Shown here one piece after another: positions 51,093-61,917 of a stretch of 64,000 nt of DNA. Both the position numbers and the translations under genes were made by a program. Positions within the stretch are counted from its first letter, which is position 1. Every line of letters starts with the position of its first letter. This stretch comes from Pycnococcus provasolii. Taxonomy: Eukaryota; Chlorophyta; Pseudoscourfieldiophyceae; Pseudoscourfieldiales; Pycnococcaceae. Location of the stretch: assembly GCA_938743325.2 (NCBI GenBank), contig OW568869.1, forward strand, positions 372,001-436,000. The letters are read 5' to 3'. The notes under the pieces were generated by a model. The model saw only the letters and a list, made by a program, of their open reading frames with translations. It was not told where the DNA came from and ran no database searches.

Positions 51093-53024
51093 ATGGCGGC
51101 AGCGGCAAGGATGGCGAGCGCAACAGCCACGAAGGGAGGATGTGCGCCACGAAGGGAGGTTCGCCGAAACGCACGTCGACATCCAGGCACACACGCGCGC
51201 GCAGCCGCGTCGACGTCGACGGAACGAGACCAGCAGGAGCAGAAGAGTCAGCGTGATGCAGAACAGGCGACGGCGATGCTGCTGGACTATCTGCGCACGG
51301 CAAAAGTGCAGGCGGCGAAGTACGTCTCCGTGGGAACGGACGCCGCGCAGGGAAGAGGTCTCTACGCTGCCGAGGATATTGAAGAAGGTGCGGTCCTCGC
51401 AGTCGTGCCGTTCGACGCATGCTTGCACGCGCCCGTTAAGGGCGACGAGCAGAAGGATGGCGTGTTGGCAAACAGCTTTTGGGGTATGCGACTTGCCGCG
51501 GCGATCGTTCGCGAGCACTTGCGCGGGGAGGAGAGCCCATATTGCGGCTACCTTGCTTGTCTACCAGCTCTACCACCGCTGCCTGTCGCGCCATCGTCGC
51601 CCTTCGTGGACGTGGACGTGGACGACGACGGCGAAGAGCTGCGCACGCCGCGTGAGGTGGACGGAAGCGGTGCGGTACCTCATCCCATGTCCTTTTCATG
51701 GGAAGACGTTAAGGAAATCCAGTACAACGAAGGGCGCCTGAACGTTGACGAGTGGGGTTATCTCTCCGCGCAGAGCTTTTTGCGTGCCACGGAGGATGAC
51801 GAGGCGTTGCGTTCGACGTTCGGCGACGGGGCTGACGGGCCGACGCCGTTTGTCCCTCGCGCTCTATGGGACTGGGCAGTAAGCTGCGTACACAGCCGCA
51901 CATTTGGCGCAGAGCTTCTGGGAGAGGGAGAACCCATGGACCACTACATGGTACCTCTGCTAGACCTACTCAACCACCGCGGCGATGAGTCCACGTGCGA
52001 GACCGACGCAGATCTCGTCGAGGCTGCCACGACGCTCGCGTCGACGTCGCCGTCGTCGTGGACGGCAGATGCGCTGATCAGCGCAGTTGCGCAGCACGAC
52101 GTCGCCACCCTACCACGTGGTCCACCGTACGTGGCGGCGGACAACGTGGAGTGGATCGCTGACTCGGGTGGCGCACGATTCGTCTGCGTGACGAAGCGCG
52201 AACTTGCCACAGGTGAACAGCTGTGCGTGAGCTACGGCGAGCGCTCGAATGACGACTTCTTCCTCTACTACGCGTTCGTTCCTCCGCGCAATCCACACGA
52301 CGACGTTGTGCTGTTCGATCACGTCGACGCGTGTCTGGAGTGGTGTGCGAACGTGTACTTCAAGGAGACGAGCGTCGAGCTCCGCGATGGCGAACAGCCT
52401 TCGCCTGATGCGCTAGCGGACATCGAGGCGCGCGCAGCGGCGGCACGCCGTGCCTTCGACGCCGCCGCGATCGCGGCGCGCGGAGGGCGTGACGCAGATT
52501 CCGGTGGACTTGAGGCTGCGCGCGTGGATCGTGAGCCGCGCCTGAAAGTGCTTGCGGGCATGCGATTCGACGCACGCATGCTCTCGGCCATCGCGTGCTT
52601 CTTTTCGCCTCCCGACGACGATGGCGACGGCAAAGGCGGTGGACAGCTCGCGGATGGGGCGGTCGAGGATGCACAGATGCGTGCGCGCGCGCGATGCGAG
52701 GAGGTGCTCCTCTCGTATCCCACGTCGCTTGCGGACGACCTGGAGCGACTGCTCCGCAGCGAGCTCGCCGTGTGCCTTTCGATGGATGCGGATGGCTCTT
52801 GGGATGCGACGGTGGGCGTGAGTGCGGCTGCGGGTGTGCTGGAAACGATACGTTTGTTGGGCGTGAGTCCAACACCACCCGAGTTGGACGACGTTCGTGC
52901 GCGTATTGTTCGAGCGCTCGCGGAGACGCAAGCAGACGCAGACAGCAATGCGCTAACAGGCAGCGAGCGTTTGACGTTGGAGTACCGTGTGGAAAAGAAG
53001 CTTGTGTTAGCGCAAAGTCAGTGA
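51093..53024 (+). CDS. SET-domain methyltransferase, Rubisco LSMT/SETD3-like
   Basis: 643 residues from ATG 51093; the frame continues upstream to a TTG. The first about 60 residues are Ala/Arg/Thr-rich like a plastid transit peptide. The SET domain is split as in LSMT: GRGLYAAEDIEEGAVLAVVP near 95, then the iSET insertion, the MVPLLDLLNHRGD segment at about 290, and the ELATGEQLCVSYGERSNDDFFLYYAFVPP block at about 375-405 with the conserved Tyr. A helical substrate-binding domain follows. Plastid members methylate Rubisco or aldolase lysines. Several Ala/Asp-rich insertions make it longer than the usual about 490. The substrate is not readable. Confidence 0.85.
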   Translation: MAAAARMASATATKGGCAPRREVRRNARRHPGTHARAAASTSTERDQQEQKSQRDAEQATAMLLDYLRTAKVQAAKYVSVGTDAAQGRGLYAAEDIEEGAVLAVVPFDACLHAPVKGDEQKDGVLANSFWGMRLAAAIVREHLRGEESPYCGYLACLPALPPLPVAPSSPFVDVDVDDDGEELRTPREVDGSGAVPHPMSFSWEDVKEIQYNEGRLNVDEWGYLSAQSFLRATEDDEALRSTFGDGADGPTPFVPRALWDWAVSCVHSRTFGAELLGEGEPMDHYMVPLLDLLNHRGDESTCETDADLVEAATTLASTSPSSWTADALISAVAQHDVATLPRGPPYVAADNVEWIADSGGARFVCVTKRELATGEQLCVSYGERSNDDFFLYYAFVPPRNPHDDVVLFDHVDACLEWCANVYFKETSVELRDGEQPSPDALADIEARAAAARRAFDAAAIAARGGRDADSGGLEAARVDREPRLKVLAGMRFDARMLSAIACFFSPPDDDGDGKGGGQLADGAVEDAQMRARARCEEVLLSYPTSLADDLERLLRSELAVCLSMDADGSWDATVGVSAAAGVLETIRLLGVSPTPPELDDVRARIVRALAETQADADSNALTGSERLTLEYRVEKKLVLAQSQ

Positions 53025-53070
53025 GTAACGAATTCAATTCAGGTGCAAGTCGGCCACGTGCAGGGCAAGG

Positions 53071-53079
53071 TTAGGGTTT
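53071..53079 (+). promoter_or_regulatory. Perfect telo-box upstream of MANF-like gene
   Basis: TTAGGGTTT, the exact reverse complement of the plant telo-box AAACCCTAA, 178 bp before the MANF-like start. CTAGGGTT follows at about 53095-53102. Function inferred from plant promoters. Confidence 0.45.
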
Positions 53080-53256
53080 ATATGGGGTCGCTAGCTAGGG
53101 TTACCCGTTGTTATGCGTCAGATTTCTGGTCGCCGCCTTCCTCGAGGGAGGTGGGCTCCCCCCCTCCCCTCCCCTCTCCCCCCCTCCCTCCTCGTTCCTC
53201 GGGCCCAACACTCTCCCCTCTCCCTCAATCGCTCCCGATCGCCTTCGCCAACATCC

Positions 53257-53826
53257 ATGTCGCTGCTCAGAATGAAGTCCGGCCTCGTCGTGACTTGTCT
53301 CCTCTTCGTTGTAGCTGTCTCACAGGCTTTCGCTGACGAGTGCGAGGTGTGCGTGAAAGTGGTCGACGATATTTTAGCGGAAAAACACGGCAAGAAGTCG
53401 CCCCCAAAAATGGAACAGGTGGAGAAGTGGATCGACGAGTACTGCGGCACGGTCGAGGGATGGGGTGGTAAGAAGGGCAAGAAAGGCAAAGGCGAGAAGG
53501 AGGAGAAGCTGTGCTACTCCATCAGCCCGATCAAGCGTGAACTCGCACGGCCGGTCAGCCTTGGCATGCCGCCGCTGAAGGCGTGCCAACGTGCTGCGTC
53601 CAAGGACGAGACGATCTGCGAGCTGAAGTTTCCCAAGCCGCCCCCGGACCTGACGGAAATGAAAGTTGAGGACATCGAGAAGATGCGCGTTCGAGCACTC
53701 AAAGACATTCTCAAGGAGCTTGGAAAGGCTGACAAGTGCAAGGGCTGCTCGGAGAAGACGGACTTTGTTGACCTGGTTAAGAAGCTTCGTCAGGAACAAG
53801 CCAAGGCGAAGGGCAAGGAGCTGTAA
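53257..53826 (+). CDS. MANF/ARMET-like ER saposin-SAP protein
   Basis: 189 residues from ATG 53257, with another ATG five codons on. A signal peptide (SGLVVTCLLFVVAVSQAFA) is followed by a saposin-like domain with the MANF Cys pattern: DECEVC, EYCG, LCYS, KACQ and ICEL. ERLAD-like spacing is kept. The C-terminal SAP-like part has VRALKDILKELG and the redox-type CKGC (DKCKGCSEKTDF), the same CKGC as animal MANF. All eight cysteines of the family are present. It ends in KGKEL, similar to weak ER-retention tails (MANF ends RTDL). A Lys-rich insertion (KKGKKGKGEKEEK) lengthens one saposin loop. Expected in the ER lumen in unfolded-protein stress; that role is known only from animals. Confidence 0.88.
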   Translation: MSLLRMKSGLVVTCLLFVVAVSQAFADECEVCVKVVDDILAEKHGKKSPPKMEQVEKWIDEYCGTVEGWGGKKGKKGKGEKEEKLCYSISPIKRELARPVSLGMPPLKACQRAASKDETICELKFPKPPPDLTEMKVEDIEKMRVRALKDILKELGKADKCKGCSEKTDFVDLVKKLRQEQAKAKGKEL

Positions 53827-53964
53827 GCGTTTTGCTCCTCGCTCCCGTCAGGTAGAAGTGAGAAATATGATTCTTCTTCTAGTAGTAACAACACACACCA
53901 AAAAAAAAACAAGCAAAGAAAGCTTGACTGAACCCCAACACACCAACTGGCTGCAAAAACACAT

Positions 53965-55851
53965 TCACCACGAGACGTCGTCGTGTCCTATGAACTTTGG
54001 GTTGCGCTCGCCGAGTCCACCAGCCCCCGCCGCCGAATGAGCTCCGCCGGACTGCGAAAGCATCTCCGACACAGCCTGCCGCGCGGCGATTGTCGCCGCC
54101 TCCGCCGCCGTGGAAGATGCCACCGCTCGCACGTACACCATGTCCAAACCTGGAGTGCCATCGAGCTTCGATCCATCGATGTCTAGACCCGCCTGGAGGA
54201 GTTCCTCAAACACGCGAACGTATCGGCGTGCAGCACCGCTGTTGCCTGGATCGCACTCAAGTGCTGTTCGGTACAGAGCAAGCGAGTATGCCAAATTTCC
54301 AGCGGGCGCATCAACAGCACCTTCCAGCCACTGCGACGGCAACTGTCCTCCATCGTCGTAGAATGCTTCGTAGAGCTCGCCGAGAACCTTCGACGAGTCT
54401 AAGCACACCGTTCGGCAGCTTTGGCACCCTCCCGGCGCTTGCGGATCGGACCAGTTTGAGCGTGCAATACGCATCGATAGCGCCTGAAAGTAGTGGAGCA
54501 GCTTCCTCTGCTCAGGCGTAAAGTCGAAGGCTGCCATCTCCGCCTCGGATTTTGCACGTCGACGCGCCTCCGTCATCCACATCTGCGAGAGCCCATTCGC
54601 AATGTTTTTGGTTCCCGTTGACGCGACGTGCGCCAGATGATTGTTCTCTTCCAGCTCACTCACGAGGGGTACATCGCCCAGCGCGTCGCCGTCGAATTTC
54701 AGAACCATTTCAGCCCACTCCTTGATCCAAGTTGCCGTCATGTTCACGAGCTGAGGGCTGGTCATGACAACATGCGGCAAGGGTTCCGCTTTCGGATTTC
54801 CGAGCGTCGGCGACGATTCACTGCTCCTCTCCGCCGCGCCACACATCGAGTCAAGCACATGCGTGAATAGCTTGGTACGGACATATGGTATCGTGACGAG
54901 CGGGTGGAATATGAACTGCTTCGACGCCTCTTTGTCTGGAATGGTGAAATACGGGTACGGCGTGTTGAACACAAATTCGCTGTGAATCCTCGAGTGCTGC
55001 CGAAGGTCGCCAACATTTTCCGTGTACATGCGCTGAAACGCCTCCTCGTCGGTGATCTTCACGGGCATCCCGTGAATCTCGTCCACTGCACCCTCAGCAG
55101 CAGCCCACCACGTATCGAGAAATTGTCTCGTCCACAGGGAGTTGCGCAGGATCATCACGCCACTATTTATAGCCTGCTGCACGTCGGTCGCGGTGTCGCG
55201 ACACGCGTGGAGGTGTATGTTGTCGTCGTCTTCGCCGATAATATCTTCAAACCTTTGAGAAAAGTCAACCACCGTGGCATCCGCGTCGATCCACACGAGC
55301 CATTCTGGACATCCCAACGAAGTGGCTGTTGGCAACTTTTTGCTTCTGCTAAGTGTACTGCCTGTGACGTAACGAGCCATCGCTGGGCACAGCTCATCAA
55401 GCTTGTGGCGCAAGATGCGAACCTTTTCGTACCGGTGGTCGAATTTATCCTGGTCAAGCGTTAGTTCGTCGACGGATTCAAAACCGTAGCCGTGCTGATC
55501 TGCGTACGCCGCGTTGATGGATGTTGCGATGATTGCGTAGTCCGCAATCTCCTTCGACGTTTGGGTAACGATGTGGAACTGCGATGGCGCGGTGCACGAA
55601 GATTCCTGAGCCTTGTTGTTAATGCAACCTTCTGGCATTTCCTTTCGTCGACCACTGACGCTCAACCGGTACGTTCGCATTGCTTCTTGCGTTCCTGCGT
55701 CACGCGCCTCGCAGACTCGCGCAATGGCGGACGAGGCGTCATCGTGTGCATCTGCCACCACGACGCAGTTTATTAGTGTCGTGGCGATGACGACAACAGC
55801 TGCTGCGACGCCGACGCGTTTCCTGGAGTTGTTCGTGCGTGTCGTCTTCAT
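53965..55851 (-). CDS. GT34-like type II glycosyltransferase
   Basis: 628 residues from ATG 55851. A basic start and one hydrophobic segment (VGVAAAVVVIATTLINCVVV, about 13-32) act as a signal anchor. The catalytic part matches the GMA12/MNN10 (GT34) pattern: ATSINAAYADQHGYGFE, then a DxD-type WLVWIDADATVVD at about 185, QAINSGVMILRNSLWTRQFLDTWW and a later IHSEFVFNTPYPYF. The Ala-rich C-terminal about 150 residues are helical and contain a CQSCRTVC motif and a TPR-like LAYSLALYRTALECDPGN. GT34 enzymes add galactose or xylose in the Golgi. The acceptor is unknown. Confidence 0.75.
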   Translation of the reverse strand: MKTTRTNNSRKRVGVAAAVVVIATTLINCVVVADAHDDASSAIARVCEARDAGTQEAMRTYRLSVSGRRKEMPEGCINNKAQESSCTAPSQFHIVTQTSKEIADYAIIATSINAAYADQHGYGFESVDELTLDQDKFDHRYEKVRILRHKLDELCPAMARYVTGSTLSRSKKLPTATSLGCPEWLVWIDADATVVDFSQRFEDIIGEDDDNIHLHACRDTATDVQQAINSGVMILRNSLWTRQFLDTWWAAAEGAVDEIHGMPVKITDEEAFQRMYTENVGDLRQHSRIHSEFVFNTPYPYFTIPDKEASKQFIFHPLVTIPYVRTKLFTHVLDSMCGAAERSSESSPTLGNPKAEPLPHVVMTSPQLVNMTATWIKEWAEMVLKFDGDALGDVPLVSELEENNHLAHVASTGTKNIANGLSQMWMTEARRRAKSEAEMAAFDFTPEQRKLLHYFQALSMRIARSNWSDPQAPGGCQSCRTVCLDSSKVLGELYEAFYDDGGQLPSQWLEGAVDAPAGNLAYSLALYRTALECDPGNSGAARRYVRVFEELLQAGLDIDGSKLDGTPGLDMVYVRAVASSTAAEAATIAARQAVSEMLSQSGGAHSAAGAGGLGERNPKFIGHDDVSW

Positions 55852-56135
55852 CGTGGTATGATGAATGATGATGGTACTACAGGAGTTGATCGAGGTTGTG
55901 CCAGGTAGTAGGTGCGCGTTCGCTCGTTGACGGCGTGCTCGTTACGAAGCCAACTCAGGAGCACGAGTATGCGTGTGCTAACAGAGTTAGTTGTGCCTGT
56001 GTCACACATGCTGGTGAGGGTGACTTGGCAAGGGAGGAGTTCGAGGGGCGAGGAGCGGATCAAGGGGAGGGGAGGGGACGGTGCCGTCGAGGGGGAGGAG
56101 GCAAGGGGAAATAACATCTCCCCTTGCAACAATGA

Positions 56136-57899
56136 GGAATTCCAACCCCTTTTTTTTTTTTTTTCCAGACTATTGGGGTTACAAGAAGAAGTTCCTGTAC
56201 CTAAACGAAGACAGAACAAGTATATGCAGTATGTGTACCATCAGACAAATCCACCCTACATACAAATAACACTCAAAACATCCCAATTCAAGCCCATAAA
56301 AGTTCCCCTGCTAGTTGAGCAAGCCTCCCACATCCCTGATTTACCATTTTCGCTCCCAGACTCTTCTCCATGTGTTGGTTGACGTGTTAGGAGAGGATCT
56401 CTTCCTACGTGTGTTGAGTAGACTTAAGAGTCTTGTTGAGTGTCGTGTATTAGTGGCGGGGAGCAGTTCATGATCTGATTGATTAGTTCTTCTTTGAACT
56501 TGGTTTCTTTTAGGTGTTTGGCGGAGAGTGTGGGCGTGCATTTTGCAGTTAGGAGAGGGTTCCATATTGAGAGGGGGAAGCTTCGTCTGGAGTGTCTGAC
56601 TGATCGTTCTGTAGTTATGTAAGAGAGTATGAAGAAGAGAAATCGTTTGAGGGGGGATGGGGGGAGTGGCTCGCCTGGGCTGTGGAAGACGCATTCGCAT
56701 CTGCAGTTCCAGATGGATTTGAGGGCTATGCTGTGGATAAGGGCCCATAGCGGGAGGTGGTGGTTGTCTCGAGTTTTGGGTCGTTGTTGAATTGGAGGAG
56801 CGTTGAGTGCCTCAGCCTGACCTTCCCATGACATGGGTTGTGGCGTTACAGTGGTTTGTGGGTTGGAGGGGGGGTTGAGAACGAATCCTGAGGCCATGGC
56901 GAATAGTGAAGATCGCAGTTCCTGCATCGGGATGGCAGCGTCGATGCCTAGGTGTGTGAGTGTGATTTCCATGGCTTGCCATACTGCAATGGAATAAGGG
57001 CATTCTTTGAGCAGGTGAGTGAGATGTTCTGTGGGGGGTGTTGTGTTGTGTGCTGTGGGTTTATGGCGACATGTGGAGCATGTATCTGGTATGCTTCCAT
57101 TGGTTTTGCCAGATAAGGCTTGAGCGGTGATGGGGAATGAAAAATTGTGCATTGGGTGTGTCATTGTTCTGGTGTGTGTCAGTGAGACACGGTCGCATTC
57201 AATGTTGTGATTACAAGGTGTTGGTGGTGTGATGCTGTGGGTGTGTGTGTGTTTGGATGATGTGTGGGTGTTGTTGGTGCAGTTGCTGTTATCTGGTTGG
57301 TGTGTTGTAGTGTTGATGGGATGTTTGTGTGATTGTTTGTTGGGTTTGTGTTAGGGGTGCTGTTGTGTTGCTTGTCGTGTGGCTGTTAAGTGTTGAGGTT
57401 ATTGTTGTTGTTGTGGTTGATGACTTGCTGTTGTCGAGTTGGTTGTTTGGTGGTTCCGTTAGGACGGTATTTTTGTGGTGTGTGTGTAAGCAAAAATAGT
57501 GAGTTTCACTTGCCCTGTGACCCGACCGAAGCCGCGCTCCGAGATCCTCATGCATTGTTTGCAGATTGCATCGTATGTGCCGGTTGGATGTCTGCGGTTG
57601 CTGGGAGAGGCGGTTGACGCTCTGAACGCTCAACCGCCTCTCCCCCTTTCAGATATCCCTGCGCTGTCGCTGATGCTAAAGAGCTTTCCGTGCGCTGTTT
57701 GCACTCTCGTCCTTGATCTGCTTCTGCATGATTTTGATGCGACAACGGTGACCGCCCTTACCTCAACGGATCCTTGACCGTACACAATGACGTTTGCTGC
57801 GTTCTGTCTGCGTGCCTCCTGCTGCGTAACGCCGCCGCCACCATGACCCCCGCCATGGGATCGATCCCCCGAGGGAAGAAAGATGGAATTCCAACCCCT
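56136..57899 (-). mobile_element. Incomplete LINE (non-LTR) with poly(A) and 15-bp target duplication
   Basis: The target duplication GGAATTCCAACCCCT occurs at 56136-56150 and 57885-57899, 15 of 15 identical. Immediately inside the left copy is a T tract of about 15, the poly(A) tail of a minus-strand element (insert 56151-57884, 1.7 kb). Frame 57164-56424 encodes the zf-RVT region that ends LINE ORF2: CSTCRHKP, HLLKECPYSIAVW, then a helical tail. No reverse-transcriptase core is present between 57165 and 57884, so the copy is 5'-truncated or internally deleted. A short RRQNAANVIVYG stretch near 57800 resembles an ORF1 RRM strand. The perfect duplication suggests a recent insertion. Clade not assigned. 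Confidence 0.8.
57603..57644. repeat. 15-bp perfect inverted repeat inside the LINE copy
   Basis: GGGAGAGGCGGTTGA at 57603-57617 is the exact reverse complement of 57630-57644, with a 12-nt loop. It could fold as a hairpin in LINE RNA. No flanking duplication was noticed. Confidence 0.7.
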
Positions 57900-58485
57900 A
57901 AAGTGAAATTTCGTCCTTGCCTTGGTCTGTTCTTGCACGCGGGGCTCCTCAGGAATGCCCCCAGAGATTCTCCCCAGAGAGGCGGGTTCCCTGGCAGCGT
58001 TGGCCTCGCGCGTGGACTGGAAGCTCCTTATTATTAGATCAGGCCGCGGCTGCGTGGACTCGTGCTGGCAAGGCGTCGGGCACGCTTCGTCCACCTGCTT
58101 CATCCCACCTCAGGACGTGATGGGAGGGGGCCCGGCCCGTTCGCGCCAGGTGCTCGCAGAGTCGCAGGGAAGGGACGGCGCATTCTTGCATGGGCCCGGC
58201 CACCACCTCCTGTCCTCAGTGTCCTGTCAGGTCCTGAGGTCCCTGTCCTGTCCTGTTCTCCAAACCCCGCCTTTCTATCACGCCCCGCCATTCGAACGCG
58301 AGCTCGAGACAGCACTCACCTTACTTAGGCTTTCGCCACCACCAGCCTGCACCACCTCGGCTCAGTCGCCTGTGCACGGCCGCTGACTTCGCGCGTGCTT
58401 ATTCGTGCGTGTGCGTGTGCGTGTGCGTGTGCGTGTGCGTGTGCTTGACGACGTGGGCGTCGACACATCGAGCCAACCAACCAAC
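57900..58485. other. BBS7 upstream region
   Basis: 586 bp. CCTGTC-type repeats lie at about 58210-58260 and a (GTGCGT)n microsatellite at about 58404-58443, ending 43 bp before the BBS7 start. No other gene seen. Confidence 0.5.
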
Positions 58486-61130
58486 ATGGAGGCCGCAGGA
58501 CACATCTTCCGATGCGACGTCATACAGACGGGAAGCCAGCACAAAGGCACCATGCGTGTCCTGCCTCTCAGCAAGTCCAAGTCCACGCAGCGGGTGGTCG
58601 TAGGTGACGACGTGGGAGTGCTGCAGGCGTTCACCGCAAAGTGAGTCGTTGCCTTCGATTTTCATGATTTCCGCTCCACAGGCGGAAACGCCCTTAGAAA
58701 CTATTTAGAAACTGAACTCACAATCCACCACCACGCACACCACGCCAAACCACGCGACTTACGACGTAACACAGGGACGGTGTCTCGAACAGCGCCTTCA
58801 AGCACCTGCCAACGTACTCTCCTATCCTGTGCGTGACGCTGGGATCCGGAAAAGACCAAGGAGACAGGATTTTCCTTTCCACCGAGCAGCTTGTTCGAGG
58901 CGTGAGCCGTAAGGGTAGCGAGTTCTTCCGCTTTCTCACCAACCTCACGGAACACATAAACACCTTGCGCATACACGATACGCACATCTACACCGCTGGC
59001 ACGTACTACATGAACGAGATGATTGAGTCGAAGGATGAACACTTTTACATGGCGGCGGATAAAATCAACGACGTCATTCCCGTCAGCATATCTAACCCGT
59101 CGTCGCTGGATGTCGTGCTCGCGTGTCAGGACCGCTCCCTCAAGGTGATCGCCGGCTCGGAGCTCTTCTACGAAACGGCACTCGACGGCCCCGTGAGCAG
59201 TGTCGTATACTGGGGAAGTCATCCCACGGAGTTGCGTGGCGCGGGCGGCGTCACGTTGTACGCCAAGGAGTTGGTGTACGGCACGAAGAATGGCGTGTTC
59301 GGGCAGGTGGACATGGAGCCGGAAACGGTGAAGAGCTCCTGGAAGGTTGAGGGCGGCACGAGCTCGAGTGGAGGTGGCAGCCAAATGCGTGGCGGCGCCT
59401 TCGCGACGGGGACAACGTCGAACACTGCCAGCAGGGCGGGTGTCTCGACGCTTTTCTGCAGCCACGACTTCAGCCGCAGTGGTCAGCCTGACGTCGTAGT
59501 GGGACGCGACGATGGCATGCTCGAGGTGTTCGAGATTCTTAAAAGCGGAGAACTTGTGCTCACGCACAGCCGCAACATGTCTGAGAGCATTCAGGCGCTG
59601 GACTATGGATATGTCACGAGCGGCGAAGCACAGGAGTTGGTCGTGTCGACGTACTCGGGGCGCGTGGTCGTGCTGTCCAGCAGCCCTGTTGGCACCGTGC
59701 TTTCCCCCGACGCAGCCGCTGCAGCAGCCGCAGGCGGCGAGCCTGTGGACGGTGGCAGCGGTGGCAAGTCGAGTGGCGGTGGCATGGCCGGCCGTTTCTT
59801 GAAGAAATCCGCCAATTTCTTCGGTGTCGTGCGCGATAAGCACGGCAAGGATGTCGAGCTCACGCAGAAGCAGCGCAACGCACAGCAGGTCGCCGCGCTC
59901 AAACATGAGGTGGACGAGTTGTTCGAGAAGGTGCATCACAAGAGAAAAACGTTCCAGCAGCAGAGCAGCAGCCTCATTGCAGGTTCGACCAATTTGGCGA
60001 AGGTCAATGGCACATTTACCCTGAATCCCGAGGATGCAAGTTACATGCTAAGCGTCGAGCTGCCCGTGCCGATCTTTAGCGTTGCCTTGCATGCCAATGT
60101 AAAGATGGAGCTGCTCGATACAGACGCGACTGTGGCAATCGTCAGCGAAACGAAGGATCCCACGCTGCAAAAAGCGGGAAGACGTTCGGGAGGTGAGAAT
60201 GGCGAGAGTGGCATCCAGCTCAGCAACACAATTGGGCGCTACGGTGCCCCCTCTGCAGGCGGTGAGGATTCAAGTTCCATCGAGGAGGGAGAAACGCTTG
60301 TGACGTACCGTCTGTGCCGAGATCAAGGCTTGGCTCGCATTTCCATCCGCGTCAGAGAGGGGCAGGTGGGTGCCCTGAACGTGTACATCATCCCACGCGT
60401 TGCGCCCAAAACGACGAGAATTGCGTCCTTCAAGTTGAAGCCGCTGTGTCTGCACATGCGCACCGGCGAATACGACGACAGCCGGCCATCGAACGAGCTC
60501 AAGGTGATTGGAAAGTTTACCGTCGCAGAGATCCACATGTGGGTCGGAATGTGCCTGCCTGAGATTCCAACCAAGCCACCTGGTGATGACCGAATTGAGT
60601 ACGTTTTCGTTAGCACGTTGATGGGCACCATGCTCAAGTGCTCGTACAGGAGCGGAGAGGCGACTTTCACGACGGACGCTATCACGCCTCTAGCTGCGAT
60701 CAAGGAGGTCATCACGAAAGAGGCCACTGCAAGGAAGCAGCAAATCAATGTCACATACAAGCTCAACGACACGAGCTTGCAGCACATGTGTCAGATGATC
60801 GCACCGAAAATCGAGTATCAGCTTTCACTCGCACGTCAGGTGCGTGAGATCGAGGCCCTACAGGAAATTTCAATGCAAGAGGAGGAGGCCTTGAATTTCC
60901 TTAGCCCCGAGTTCAAAGAAGTGCTGAACAAGCAAGAGGCGATCCAAGCCGAGTTCAAAAGGCAGCCCAAGCAGCTCGCGTACCTGAATTACACGGTGAA
61001 GACCATGATGCACGATTGGTACAAGTTCAAGGGTGTCAATGTCCGGAATCGGCTGCAGGTGATCGACGAGGTGTTCAGAGACTTCAGTCTTTCAAACCTT
61101 GTTTCCGCGGTGACCATGACAGACATATAG
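58486..61130 (+). CDS. BBS7: BBS7 subunit of the BBSome
   Basis: 836 residues in two exons: 58486-58640 and 58775-61130 (134-bp intron, GTGAGT...GTAACACAG). The N-terminal beta-propeller reads RVVVGDDVGVLQAF at the end of exon 1, then FFRFLTNLTEHINTLRI, HFYMAADKINDVI, VVLACQDRSLKVI and YGTKNGVFGQVDM, matching BBS7. A helical linker (about 450-480, QKQRNAQQVAALKHEVDELFEKVHHKRKTF) leads to the C-terminal appendage and helical hairpin (about 660-836). The BBSome moves membrane proteins in cilia. Longer than human BBS7 (715) through Gly/Ser insertions. Its presence implies that the alga has, or recently had, cilia. Confidence 0.92.
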
Positions 61131-61132
61131 CT

Positions 61133-61208
61133 AGAAACTAAGATTGCTCATTCAGTAATGGAATGTAGTTTACTTCGTCCAACGGTCGTCAACTCACACC
61201 ATTCACAT
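61133..61208 (+). repeat. Shared 3'-flank element, copy 2 (BBS7)
   Basis: Begins two bases after the BBS7 stop and aligns without gaps to the segment after PCNA (17633-17707). Same strand relative to the upstream gene in both cases. Confidence 0.6.
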
Positions 61209-61917
61209 TAACCATCCAGCACATTTGATGCAGCAGCGCGTTTGTACATGGCGCTGGTGATTTCGAAGGCGTTAGGGGTGCTGGTTAGGGAGGTCGGTTA
61301 GGATCATTCCTCCGCAACGTTTAACTTACCAATATTGTATCCCAACTCGACTACCGCCACCCGTGGGAAAGTGCCGCTTTTTATCTGCAAGCTTCGTTTT
61401 TAACGATGAAAAGCGCCGCCTCAAGGACCTCAAGCCCATGATTTGTTGCCAGTTGCCATGGGCACTGGGCAGGCGCAGTGGGTGGTCGGGAGGGACAGAG
61501 CGGAAATGTCCACATCCCTATGCTGGTATGATGGATGTGCAGAATTGCAGATCACGGCGACAGAATTGCACTGCTCGGCCGATCATTGAACGATCAAACG
61601 ATGCACAGAAGACCCAAAGCCAGGAAGCGGACTCGGACTCGGACGTCCTGTCGCTGTTCTGGCGGTGCAAGGGCAGAAGGGGTGCGCGCGCCGTCAGACA
61701 TCAGAAAAAGGGGGCGCCTTTCCTTTCCTTTCCTTTCCCACCCCCTCGAGGTGGTCCCGATCCGAGCTGGTCTCCGCGTACAGTGGGCGGCCCCTCCCTC
61801 ACCGCGTCGCGTCTTTCCACTTTCCACGCAGCAACCTCCTCCTGGGGAACGTCGCCTCCGCCACCGCCATCCACATCTTCCCACCTTCTGCGCACAACAC
61901 ACGGAGAGGTGTAGGTC
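61209..61917. other. Promoter region of the antiporter
   Basis: 709 bp. TTAGGGG and GGTTAGGGAGGTCGGTTAGG (61271-61302) form another degenerate telomere-like cluster. A frame at 61363-61914 is open but low-complexity after 61620 and has no recognisable domain; it is treated as 5' UTR or chance. Confidence 0.45.

Noticed and set aside
57499-57777. Plus-strand 92-codon frame ending before BBS7
   Set aside because: Lies inside the minus-strand LINE copy and has no independent support.
58404-58443. Short tandem units as a possible CRISPR or satellite
   Set aside because: Six-base GTGCGT microsatellite without spacers, in a eukaryotic promoter.
61363-61914. 184-codon frame just upstream of the antiporter
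   Set aside because: Ends a few bases before the antiporter ATG, is low-complexity and Arg/Pro/Ser-rich, and probably is 5' UTR.
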